Shown: positions 1-5,858 of the stretch, piece after piece
Numbering within the stretch: the first letter of the stretch is position 1
Layout: the number at the start of each line of letters is the position of its first letter
Assembly: GCA_034433615.1 (NCBI GenBank)
Contig: DAOUAJ010000336.1
Coordinates: 1 to 6,633 of the forward strand
Reading direction: 5' to 3'
DNA length: 6,633 nt
Origin: DAOUAJ01 sp034433615
GTDB taxonomy: Bacteria; Chloroflexota; Anaerolineae; DUEN01
Notes under the pieces: generated by a model
Seen by the model: the letters and a program-made list of their open reading frames with translations, nothing else
What the model was told of the DNA's origin: nothing
Databases searched by the model: none
Program-made: the position numbers and the translations under genes

Positions 1-313
1 CACCCCCGCCGGGACTCTGCTTGACCTCGACCTTGCTGGCATTGACGGAGCCATCACCTTGCAGCCAGCCTTTCACCTCCACGTAGGCGCCCACGGCTAC
101 CGGGCCGTGCTCCTGCTCAACGCGTGTGGCCGTCGTAACGTGCACCGTGCGTCCGCTGACCCGCCAATCGCCGATCAGGCCGCCGGCCGGCAGGCTCTCC
201 ACGGTGCCGTAAAACTTGTAGTTGCCATCGTCGTCGGCAAACACCGTGCCTGCCGGGAACAGGCTGACCAACAGGGCCAGCAGCAAGATAAGTTTTGACC
301 AACGTGCTTTCAT
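1..313 (-). CDS. Secreted DUF5666-like protein (3' end beyond window)
   Basis: The visible part is 104 codons and runs off the left edge without a stop. Residues 1-26 form a classical signal peptide: basic MKARWSK, a Leu/Val-rich core, then an AGTVFA site before DDDG, so the mature protein should be exported. The rest is a small beta-rich domain with the DUF5666 style of pattern: FYGTVESLPAG at about 35-44, GDWRVSGRTVHVTTAT at 48-63, VGAYVEVKGW at 74-83 and DGSVNASKVEV at 87-97. These domains are thought to adopt an OB-like fold; no biochemical role is established. The start is firm: AGGAGG at 320-325 lies 6 nt before ATG 313. It follows the oxidase genes after a 154-bp gap that carries its own candidate control sites, so it may be a separate transcription unit. 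The family call is moderately sure; the function is unknown. Confidence 0.75.
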   Translation of the reverse strand, partial: MKARWSKLILLLALLVSLFPAGTVFADDDGNYKFYGTVESLPAGGLIGDWRVSGRTVHVTTATRVEQEHGPVAVGAYVEVKGWLQGDGSVNASKVEVKQSPGGG

Positions 314-315
314 GG

Positions 316-366
316 GAGACCTCCTAAAAGAATTGTTGGCTAAAGTATACCCCTGGCGGAGGTCTC
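316..366 (-). repeat. 9-bp inverted repeat able to cover the RBS of the DUF5666 gene
   Basis: GAGACCTCC (316-324) and GGAGGTCTC (358-366) are perfect reverse complements 33 nt apart. In minus-strand RNA the downstream arm contains most of the AGGAGG ribosome binding site of the gene starting at 313. A transcript reading through from the oxidase operon could therefore fold with its RBS paired, while one starting at the candidate promoter near 337 would lack the upstream arm. The pairing is seen directly; the regulatory role is inference. Confidence 0.4.
344..349 (-). promoter_or_regulatory. Candidate -10 box for the DUF5666 gene
   Basis: The minus strand reads TATACT here, 31 bp before the ATG. 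At 17-bp spacing the -35 position (367-372) reads ACCACA, a poor hexamer. That fits an activator-dependent promoter, because the 11-bp repeat cluster at 371-414 begins at this position. Transcription would start near 337. The call rests on consensus matching only. Confidence 0.35.
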
Positions 367-370
367 TGTG

Positions 371-414
371 GTTAAAGCAACTTTCACGGGATGTTAAGGG
401 GAGGTTAAGCAGAC
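371..414. promoter_or_regulatory. Four in-register 11-bp repeats, OmpR/PhoB-type response-regulator box
   Basis: On the plus strand four 11-mers follow each other exactly: GTTAAAGCAAC (371), TTTCACGGGAT (382), GTTAAGGGGAG (393) and GTTAAGCAGAC (404). Three begin GTTAA and the fourth begins TTTCA, a frequent variant in such boxes. Winged-helix regulators of the OmpR/PhoB family bind direct repeats with an 11-bp period. The cluster overlaps the weak -35 position of the candidate promoter, the usual geometry for activation. The regulator in this window is a LuxR/NarL type, so the binding protein is probably encoded elsewhere. Confidence 0.5.
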
Positions 415-467
415 GACGAGGATGGAGCGGGAGAGATCCACGTCGTCGGCTACAGCGACGGCACGAC

Positions 468-2099
468 TCAGGGCCCTCCCCACACCTGAAAGCCCGGAGA
501 AGCCAGGACAGGGGGCAACAACTGGACAAGCGCCGGCACGTAACCGATGATGATCAGTACTACCGCCGTGCCCAGCCATACCCGCCAGCGTTCAAACAGC
601 GCCGGCGCTGCAGCCGGCCCCGATAGCGCCTCCGCCACCGGCATCTCCTCACGTGCCGGCTCCTTCGATGTCAGCGTCATCACCACGTCTACGAAGAAGA
701 GTACGGCACTGATGAACAGGATCACCCCGCCAATTGCAGCGAACCCTAACGGCAGCCCCCACCCGGGCAGTCCATAATTGGCCGAAGGCATAAACACCCG
801 GCGCGGCACCCCTAGCAGCCCGGCCCAGTGGAAACCAAAGGAGAAGATCGCCATTCCAACGAACCACAGGTACGCCTGTGCCAGCGCCAGGCGCTTGCTC
901 CACAGCCCTTTCCCCGTCAACACCGGCAACAGCCAGTAAAGGATGCCCATGAAAGTGAGCGTGACGGCAGTCCCCACCGTCAGATGCAGATGACCCGGCA
1001 CCCAGGTCGTGTTGTGCACCACCAGGTTCAGATCGTACGAGGCATTGATCAGCCCGCCGATCCCACCGAAGGCGAAGGCGAGCATCGCCAGTGCCTGCGC
1101 CGCGAAGGACGGTTCGTCCCACGGCAGTTTGCCGATCCAGCTTAGCAACCCTGTGCCACCACGCGCCCGTCCACCTATCTCCAGCGAAGCCGCCAAGTTG
1201 AACGCGGTGAGGAAACTGGGAAAGGCGACGCCAAACGTCAACACCGCGTGCAATCCCTTCCAAGCCTGGGAGATGCCGGGATCGGTGAACTGGTGGTGGA
1301 ATCCCACCGGGACCGAGAGGACCAGGAAGAGTAGGAAAGCCAGCCGCGCCAGTGGATCGCTGAAGAGTTTGCCGCCCGCCTGTTTGGGCACCATCGCATA
1401 CCACGACACGTAAACCGGCAGCAGCCAGAAGTAGACCAGGGGATGCCCAAAGAACCAGAACAGCGTGCGCGCCAGCAGCGGGTCCGTTCCTGCCACCAGC
1501 CCCAGCGACCAGGGGATCGCTAAGAGCAACATCTCCGCTGCGATGCCAAGCGTGGCCAGGAACCACACTGCCAGGTTGACCAGCGTGCCAAACACGCCCA
1601 ATGGCGTGCGGACGCTCGGGTTAGCCGCGCGCCACTGATTGTAGGTCAGGAGTAGCTCGGCCGAGATGATCCACGTCCCCACCACCAGCAGCGTCGCGCC
1701 CAGGTAGAAGGTCGGGTGCGCCTGCATCGGCAAGTAGAGGGTGTAGAGCACGCTGGCCCGATTGGTGAGGATGGCATAGGCGGCCAACACCACTCCCGCT
1801 ACCATTACCCAGAAGCCAGCCCAAGCCAGGCCAGGACTGTGCAGCGAGCGGTTGAGCATGCGCACGGTGACGAAGATTGAAAAGCCCATGATGAAGAAGG
1901 TGGTCCACACCAGCGCATTGAGCACCCCGTGTAGCGTCAGGCCTTGGTAGTAGGATTTGATCAGCGGCAATAGTGGGCCGTACAGATTCACCCCAGCATA
2001 CTGCAGCCCTTGGAGCGGCCCGAGGGCCGTGCCCAACGCGAGGGCGATCAGCCCAATGTAGACGTTCCAGCGTACCAAACGATCTTCACGAGCGAACAT
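468..2099 (-). CDS. cbaA: B-type (ba3) cytochrome c oxidase subunit I
   Basis: This is the catalytic membrane subunit: it reduces O2 to water at a haem-CuB centre and pumps protons. The 543-aa product is almost wholly hydrophobic, with about 13 membrane segments. Numbered from ATG 2099, the haem and copper ligands are all present: H57 (LHGVLNA, low-spin haem), H219 and Y223 (FGHPLVYFW, CuB and the cross-linked Tyr), H268/H269 (GFHHQFTDPG, CuB), H370 (high-spin haem) and H372 (low-spin haem) in PGHLHLT. The B-family K-channel residues Y230, Y234, S295 and T298 match Thermus Y244, Y248, S309 and T312 at a constant offset of 14. A GTG at 2105 is in frame, but GGAGGT at 2106-2111 abuts it and sits 6 nt from ATG 2099, so ATG 2099 is preferred. 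It follows subunit II by 26 nt in one operon and looks intact. Confidence 0.95.
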   Translation of the reverse strand: MFAREDRLVRWNVYIGLIALALGTALGPLQGLQYAGVNLYGPLLPLIKSYYQGLTLHGVLNALVWTTFFIMGFSIFVTVRMLNRSLHSPGLAWAGFWVMVAGVVLAAYAILTNRASVLYTLYLPMQAHPTFYLGATLLVVGTWIISAELLLTYNQWRAANPSVRTPLGVFGTLVNLAVWFLATLGIAAEMLLLAIPWSLGLVAGTDPLLARTLFWFFGHPLVYFWLLPVYVSWYAMVPKQAGGKLFSDPLARLAFLLFLVLSVPVGFHHQFTDPGISQAWKGLHAVLTFGVAFPSFLTAFNLAASLEIGGRARGGTGLLSWIGKLPWDEPSFAAQALAMLAFAFGGIGGLINASYDLNLVVHNTTWVPGHLHLTVGTAVTLTFMGILYWLLPVLTGKGLWSKRLALAQAYLWFVGMAIFSFGFHWAGLLGVPRRVFMPSANYGLPGWGLPLGFAAIGGVILFISAVLFFVDVVMTLTSKEPAREEMPVAEALSGPAAAPALFERWRVWLGTAVVLIIIGYVPALVQLLPPVLASPGFQVWGGP

Positions 2100-2125
2100 G
2101 ATCACACCTCCATAGCATACCTGAC

Positions 2126-2593
2126 TTACTCCACAATCAACCTGCCGGACATCACCTGATGTCCGAGGCCACAGTATTCGTGGCAGATGAACAGGTATGT
2201 GCCTGGCCTGTCAAAACGAGCGTTCACTTTCGTGATCTGCCCAGGCAAGAGCATTACGTTGACGTTCGTGTTCTCAATCTTGAAGCCGTGGGTCACGTCT
2301 TTGCTCGTTATGTAAAAGGTGACCAGTGAACCGGCCGGCACGCGGATCTCTCCTGGTGTGAAGCTCCAGATTTGCGCGAGCATCACCACCTCGTAGCGTT
2401 TCGGCGCCAGCTCGCGCACGCCCGGCTGATTGAACGGCGCCATCTGCGCAACCGTCCTCGGATCCACGCGTCTTTCCGCGCCGGGCAGTTGAATGCCTGC
2501 GGCGAACACGCTGGAGCCGATAGCGCCCAAGAAAATCACCAGCACGAGCAGCGACAGAATCATCCAGATTTTCTCGTACCGTTCGACCAACAT
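2126..2593 (-). CDS. cbaB: ba3-type cytochrome c oxidase subunit II (CuA)
   Basis: Subunit II takes electrons from cytochrome c through its binuclear CuA centre and passes them to subunit I. The 155-aa product has one N-terminal membrane anchor (about 10-32) followed by an extracytoplasmic cupredoxin domain. The CuA ligands are complete: H102 (VTHGF), C137, E139 (backbone carbonyl), C141, H145 and M148 in CHEYCGLGHQVM. The YEKIW near the N-terminus corresponds to the YEKGW of Thermus ba3 subunit II, whose Glu lies at the K-channel entrance. The length is short, as in ba3 enzymes and unlike A-type subunit II with two membrane helices. ATG 2593 is preceded by AGGGGG at about 6 nt, part of which lies inside the end of the subunit IIa gene, so the two are probably translationally coupled. 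Confidence 0.95.
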   Translation of the reverse strand: MLVERYEKIWMILSLLVLVIFLGAIGSSVFAAGIQLPGAERRVDPRTVAQMAPFNQPGVRELAPKRYEVVMLAQIWSFTPGEIRVPAGSLVTFYITSKDVTHGFKIENTNVNVMLLPGQITKVNARFDRPGTYLFICHEYCGLGHQVMSGRLIVE

Positions 2594-2596
2594 CGG

Positions 2597-2707
2597 TCAC
2601 CCCCTTGTCAGCAGAATCGCATAGACGGAAAACCAGATAACGGTCACTATGGCGATGTAAATCACCGTCAGCGCCAGCGTGCCCTTTGGATGTCCCTGTT
2701 GCTCCAT
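2597..2707 (-). CDS. cbaD: ba3-type cytochrome c oxidase subunit IIa (36 aa)
   Basis: This very short gene encodes 36 aa, beginning MEQQGHPKGTLAL and ending YAILLTRG before TGA at 2597-2599. It is a single hydrophobic helix (about residues 10-33) with a short polar N-terminus. Subunit IIa of Thermus ba3 oxidase is 34 aa with the same layout: a PKG(A/T)LA entry, one helix with an aromatic cluster (here IWFSVY), and an ARG/TRG end. IIa supplies the helix that ba3 subunit II lacks compared with A-type enzymes. ATG 2707 has AAGGAG (2714-2719) at 6-nt spacing. Only 3 nt separate its stop from the subunit II start, and the order IIa-II-I matches known ba3 operons. Confidence 0.92.
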   Translation of the reverse strand: MEQQGHPKGTLALTVIYIAIVTVIWFSVYAILLTRG

Positions 2708-2728
2708 AGTGTTCTCCTTTCCAGAAGA

Positions 2729-2743
2729 GAGGAACCTTTCCTC
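2729..2743 (-). other. Small intercistronic hairpin before subunit IIa
   Basis: The minus strand reads GAGGAA-AGG-TTCCTC, a perfect 6-bp stem with a 3-nt loop, between the PCu(A)C remnant stop and the IIa RBS. There is no U-run of terminator type, only UCUUCU. It may be an RNA stability or processing element of the oxidase mRNA, or chance. Confidence 0.3.
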
Positions 2744-2746
2744 AAC

Positions 2747-2890
2747 TTAGGGAGCGTGTACCTCCACCTGAACCGGCACTTCGCCACCTCTTTCAAACCG
2801 TAAGACCACAGAAACTTTGTCACCGACTTTCAGTTCCTGCTTCAAGCCGATCAGCATCACGTGATAGCCGCTGGGCTTGAATTCCACCTT
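2747..2890 (-). pseudogene. C-terminal half of a PCu(A)C copper chaperone (remnant)
   Basis: The reading frame runs from about 2890 to TAA at 2747-2749 and encodes KVEFKPSGYHVMLIGLKQ, then ELKVGDKVSVVLRFERGG and a VQVEV-rich end. This is the typical C-terminal half of periplasmic PCu(A)C proteins, including the HxM (YHVM) half of the H(M)X10MX21HXM copper site. The signal peptide, the first half of the cupredoxin-like domain and the upstream His/Met ligands are missing. Upstream in this frame is a TAG at 2900-2902, and the preceding DNA belongs to a Sco1-like gene in another frame. GTG 2887 could start a 46-aa peptide, but it would have no export signal. In Thermus, PCu(A)C loads CuA of the ba3 oxidase, which explains its place just before these genes. 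Family assignment is fairly sure; loss of function is inferred from the truncation. Confidence 0.78.
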
Positions 2891-3069
2891 TCCTCTACTC
2901 TAGCCAGGGTGGCGCGATCGCCGGTCAGCCCGATGAAGTCGGGGCCGAAGGTTTCCACGTAATGCTTCAGCCGCGCCGGTGTGTCTCGTTCCGGGTCCGC
3001 GGTGATGAAAACAAGTTGCGTGTCCTCGTGCGATCCATCAGTCAAGTATTTCTGGCCGTAATGATACAC
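2891..3069 (-). pseudogene. Internal fragment of a Sco1/SenC copper chaperone (remnant)
   Basis: The frame encodes QLVFITADPERDTPARL followed by a KHYVETFGPDFIGLTGD segment, a signature central block of the Sco1/SenC/PrrC thioredoxin-fold family. Missing are the membrane anchor, the CxxxC copper/redox motif that should lie about 25-35 residues before this block, and the C-terminal part with the conserved His. Upstream the frame stays open only to a TGA at 3106-3108, with unrecognised sequence (residues RRDYKNANPVYHYG). Downstream the match stops near VEE, at the join with the PCu(A)C remnant, and the frame ends at TGA 2857-2859. GTG 3069 has no good RBS. Sco proteins help mature the CuA site, so this is the wreck of a functionally linked neighbour. 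Confidence 0.78.
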
Positions 3070-3097
3070 GGGATTAGCGTTCTTGTAGTCACGACGT

Positions 3098-3152
3098 GGA
3101 ATGATTCAGGAATCGCCAAAAGGGGTGATAGAGATATCGCTCCAAAGGGTGA
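3098..3152. promoter_or_regulatory. Tandem 24-bp-period repeat and dyad in the gap before the oxidase genes
   Basis: The stretch of about 110-150 bp between the response-regulator stop (3217) and the Sco remnant contains no recognisable gene. On the plus strand ATCGCCAAAAGGGGTGA (3112-3128) and ATCGCTCCAAAGGGTGA (3136-3152) match at 13 of 17 positions, starting 24 bp apart. Just beside them GATTC-AG-GAATC (3103-3114) is a perfect 12-bp dyad, and GGAAT occurs at 3098 and 3109 with an 11-bp offset. Repeated sites upstream of an operon next to a regulator gene suggest an operator, perhaps for that regulator. No confident -35/-10 pair was found. The part at 3160-3216 is strongly pyrimidine-rich on the minus strand, with no clear hairpin. 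Confidence 0.4.
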
Positions 3153-3216
3153 GATCAGCGGGGAAGCAAAGGAAGGGCAGCGAGGAGACGGGTTGTCGGT
3201 TTGAGGAAAGTCTTGG

Positions 3217-3873
3217 CTAATCTCCAGCGGCAAGTCCAGTGCGTGCTGCATACGCCGCGGCCTCAGCCCGGCTGCGCAGATGGAGCTTCTCTAGGATGTG
3301 TCGGACGTGGGTTTTGACCGTGTTCTCGGAAAGCGAAAGATGGGCGGCAATCTCCTTATTGCTTAACCCCTGAGCTACCAGGCGCAGCACCGCCGCTTCG
3401 CGTTCGGTGAGCGCTTCCGTCCTTTCGACCGCGCCTGGAGTTTGCTTTGCAGTCAGCGTCACGAATTCGTCCAGGACGCGCGCGGCCAGGGCTGGCGGCA
3501 AAATCGCCTCACCCGCCACCACGCGGTGGATGGCCTCCAGTACCTGCTGCGCTTCGGCATTCTTGAGGAGATAGCCGCGCGCGCCCGCTTTCAGCGCGCC
3601 CAAGAGGTCAGCATCTTTGTCTGAGACGGTCAGCATAATGACCTGCGTCCCTGGACAGGCCTCTCGAATCCGGCGGGTCGCCTCAATCCCGTTCAGCCCC
3701 GGCATCTGCACGTCCATCAGGATGACGTTGGGAGCCAGGGTGCAGGCGTGGGCCACGGCTTCGTTCCCATCGGCGGCCTCTCCCACCACGGTCAGCGCCG
3801 GGTCTTCCGCCAGAATGCGTCGCAGTCCCTGACGCAAGAGGGTGTGATCGTCGGCGAGGAGCACGCGAATCAT
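3217..3873 (-). CDS. NarL/LuxR-family response regulator
   Basis: This 218-aa regulator has a complete receiver domain (about 1-120): acidic pocket D8/D9, phospho-acceptor D54 (ILMDVQMPG), T82 and K104 (YLLKNA). A LuxR/GerE helix-turn-helix follows at about 153-206 (LTEREAAVLRLVAQGLSNKE, then SENTVKTHVRHILEKL). Phosphorylation by the kinase encoded just upstream should switch DNA binding. ATG 3873 overlaps the kinase stop as ATGA (3870-3873), so the pair is almost certainly translationally coupled. The oxidase operon and its repeat-containing leader lie directly downstream, making oxidase expression and possibly autoregulation the most likely target. That is inferred from position; the actual regulon cannot be read from the sequence. 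Confidence 0.93.
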   Translation of the reverse strand: MIRVLLADDHTLLRQGLRRILAEDPALTVVGEAADGNEAVAHACTLAPNVILMDVQMPGLNGIEATRRIREACPGTQVIMLTVSDKDADLLGALKAGARGYLLKNAEAQQVLEAIHRVVAGEAILPPALAARVLDEFVTLTAKQTPGAVERTEALTEREAAVLRLVAQGLSNKEIAAHLSLSENTVKTHVRHILEKLHLRSRAEAAAYAARTGLAAGD

Positions 3874-5858
3874 GCTGAACTCCCTGAGACAGGGATGATT
3901 GCTGTGATGCGGGTGCCCTGCCCGGGTCCGGTGGCGACGGTTAAGGCGCCTCCCAGGCTCTGGGCGCGCTCCCGCATCGTCGCCAATCCCAGGTGATGAT
4001 GGCTGCGTGGTTGCATGGGATCAAAACCCCGGCCATCGTCTGCGATGGTCAACTCGCAGCGGTCTCCCGCCTGGCTCAGCCGCACCCAGACGTGTTGGGC
4101 GCCCGCGTGTTTGCGCACGTTGGTCAGTGCCTCCTGGGCGATGCGCAACAGTTGTAGTGCAGCGACTGGAGCAAGCGCAAGTCTATCGCCACGCATCTCG
4201 AATTCGGCTATGATGCCCGTGCGGGCGCTGAAATCGGCCAGGTATTCCTGCAAGGCGGCGGGCAAGCCGCCGGGATGATCCACCGCCAGGCGCAGGCCGT
4301 CAATCGCTTCGCGCACGTCCAAATAGGCTTCCCGCACCATCCGGCGCGCCTCAGCCAGCTCCATCGCCAGTGGTTCGAGCCGGCCATTCCGCAGCAGCAT
4401 CTCCAGGTGATCCATCTGCCAGCCCAGGTAACTCAACGTCTGCGCCAGCCCGTCGTGCATCTCGCGTGAGAGGCGATAGCGTTCCTCCAGCATCGCCAGG
4501 TGGCCTACCTGCAGATGCAATTGGGCATTGCGCACCGCCAGCGCTGTCTGATGAGCCAGCAAAGTCAGGAAGGGCATCTGACGCGGTGGCAGCGCTCGTG
4601 CCCGGGGTGAAGCCAAAAAGAGCGCGCCCAGAACCTTTCCTTCCGCCCGCAAAGGCACCGCAACCATAGAGGCAAAGGCACGATCGCCTGTCGGTTGGGC
4701 TTGGGGCTCAATAACCGGACGGCCGGAGGCGCGTGCCTCCGCACTCAAGCGCACTGCCAGACCAAAACGCGGATCAGCAGGGTCGTCTCCCAATCCCCGC
4801 TGAACCCAACTGTGCCTGGTGTCTTCGGCCGTCGCGTAGAGGAAGATGGCTCCCGCCTCGATCCCCCATGCGCCCAGGATGGCTTCCAGCACCTGTTCCA
4901 AAAACATGTCCAGGTCGGCACTCCGCTGCGCCACCTGCTCCACCGTGGTCAGGGCAGCCATCTGACGGGCGCGCAGGTATACGCTTTCCAAAGCCGCCGC
5001 AATCTCCACCGCCACAATGTTGAGCAGGCGCAACTGCACTTCGGGGGGGCCGTCGGGCGAGGCAAAATAGGCGCTGATGATGCCCACACGTTCCTGGTCG
5101 CGCGCGATCGGCAAACAGACCAGCGAAGCCATCCCGTCCGCCTGGGCCTGGGCCTGCAGACCTTGAAAGAGGGGACAGTCGTCGGTGACCCGCGCGGTGA
5201 GGGGCAGACAGCCCCGGCAGCGGCCAGCCGGAATGCCTTCCTCCACGCGGCGTCGAAGAGCTTGGATGTACGTATCACTCAGCCCCCACGTCATCTCCAG
5301 TTTCAAGCGTTCCCGTTCGTCGTCAAAAGTAAAGACAGCCGCGCTCAGAGCTTCGGCGAGTTGGACTGGGGCGCGCACTGCTAGTTCCAACACCTCCAAC
5401 GGATCAGCAGCACTGACTGCCTCGCGACCGAGCTCGTGAATCAAGAGAAGCCGTTGGTGCATCTGCGCCAGGTCAGCGTAAGCCCGCTCCAATTTGGCTG
5501 CATTCTCTTCCTGGCGGGCGACTACTCGCGCTATCCAGGTAAGACCCAGCCAGGAGACCACGATGCCGGTGAGACCATACACTGTCCACTCGAGCAGCAC
5601 ATGGTAGAAATTCGGCAAGTGGCTGAACAATGCATGGGTCACGAACTGATGTAGGGCAGCTAGCGTCAGCACCAGCAGCGGGACACCCCAGCGAAGGTAA
5701 CGGATCCGCCGGTGGAGAGGGATCTGCCGCCAGGCGGTGAACCATCCTGAACTAGAAATCCCTTCCAGGGCTGGCAAGACAAATTTCCTGAGGTCAACGG
5801 ATGATAGCATCTGCGCAAATAGCCAGCAAGACCACGGCCAGATAAAAGTTGGAAGCAT
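3870..5858 (-). CDS. Membrane histidine kinase with two GAF domains (HisKA_3 type)
   Basis: Up to 662 aa, the kinase partner of the downstream LuxR-type regulator. Order of parts: two probable membrane helices (about 56-78 and 90-113), a coiled linker (115-148), GAF1 (about 150-298), GAF2 (about 312-446), a HisKA_3 dimerisation domain with phospho-acceptor H468 (SREMHDGLAQTLSYLG), and a HATPase with N-box N580 (AQEALTNVRKHAG), G1 at D607/D608 (IADDGRGFD), G2 (HLGLATMRERA) and GPGQGTR. GAF1 holds four cysteines, C214, C217, C228 and C248 (RCRGC, DDCPLF, SLVCLP; spacing X2, X10, X19), while the rest of the protein has only two. This suggests a metal or Fe-S site, as known for the Fe-S GAF kinase AirS of Staphylococcus. 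The start is uncertain: ATG 5858 overlaps ctaB by 65 nt and lacks a clear RBS; ATG 5810 (residue 17) overlaps it by 17 nt and is equally plausible. Confidence 0.92.
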   Translation of the reverse strand: MLPTFIWPWSCWLFAQMLSSVDLRKFVLPALEGISSSGWFTAWRQIPLHRRIRYLRWGVPLLVLTLAALHQFVTHALFSHLPNFYHVLLEWTVYGLTGIVVSWLGLTWIARVVARQEENAAKLERAYADLAQMHQRLLLIHELGREAVSAADPLEVLELAVRAPVQLAEALSAAVFTFDDERERLKLEMTWGLSDTYIQALRRRVEEGIPAGRCRGCLPLTARVTDDCPLFQGLQAQAQADGMASLVCLPIARDQERVGIISAYFASPDGPPEVQLRLLNIVAVEIAAALESVYLRARQMAALTTVEQVAQRSADLDMFLEQVLEAILGAWGIEAGAIFLYATAEDTRHSWVQRGLGDDPADPRFGLAVRLSAEARASGRPVIEPQAQPTGDRAFASMVAVPLRAEGKVLGALFLASPRARALPPRQMPFLTLLAHQTALAVRNAQLHLQVGHLAMLEERYRLSREMHDGLAQTLSYLGWQMDHLEMLLRNGRLEPLAMELAEARRMVREAYLDVREAIDGLRLAVDHPGGLPAALQEYLADFSARTGIIAEFEMRGDRLALAPVAALQLLRIAQEALTNVRKHAGAQHVWVRLSQAGDRCELTIADDGRGFDPMQPRSHHHLGLATMRERAQSLGGALTVATGPGQGTRITAIIPVSGSSA

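Noticed and set aside
415..467. Possible terminator after subunit I: minus-strand CGTCG-CTGTAGC-CGACG stem
   Set aside because: The stem is only 5 bp with a 7-nt loop and has no following U-run, so it is too weak to call a terminator. Readthrough into the DUF5666 gene remains possible.
649..1566. Long minus-strand open frame of 305 codons inside subunit I
   Set aside because: It is a shadow frame in a GC-rich gene; its translation is Arg/Gly/Ala-rich without family motifs, while the subunit I frame has every catalytic residue.
2099..2105. GTG 2105 as the start of subunit I
   Set aside because: The GGAGGT Shine-Dalgarno directly abuts this GTG with no spacer, whereas ATG 2099 lies at the standard 6-nt distance.
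3160..3216. Purine-rich plus-strand tract as a structured RNA or riboswitch
   Set aside because: No stem of useful length could be found, and no known riboswitch core was recognised.
3042..3251. Minus-strand frame of 69 codons covering the gap after the response regulator
   Set aside because: It starts inside the regulator gene and translates to a Pro/Ser-rich string with no motif, and it ends in the Sco remnant in the wrong frame. The region is better explained as intergenic control DNA.
4695..5384. Plus-strand open frame of 229 codons opposite the kinase
   Set aside because: It lies antisense to well-defined GAF domains, has low-complexity Gln/His/Arg-rich composition and no recognisable domain.
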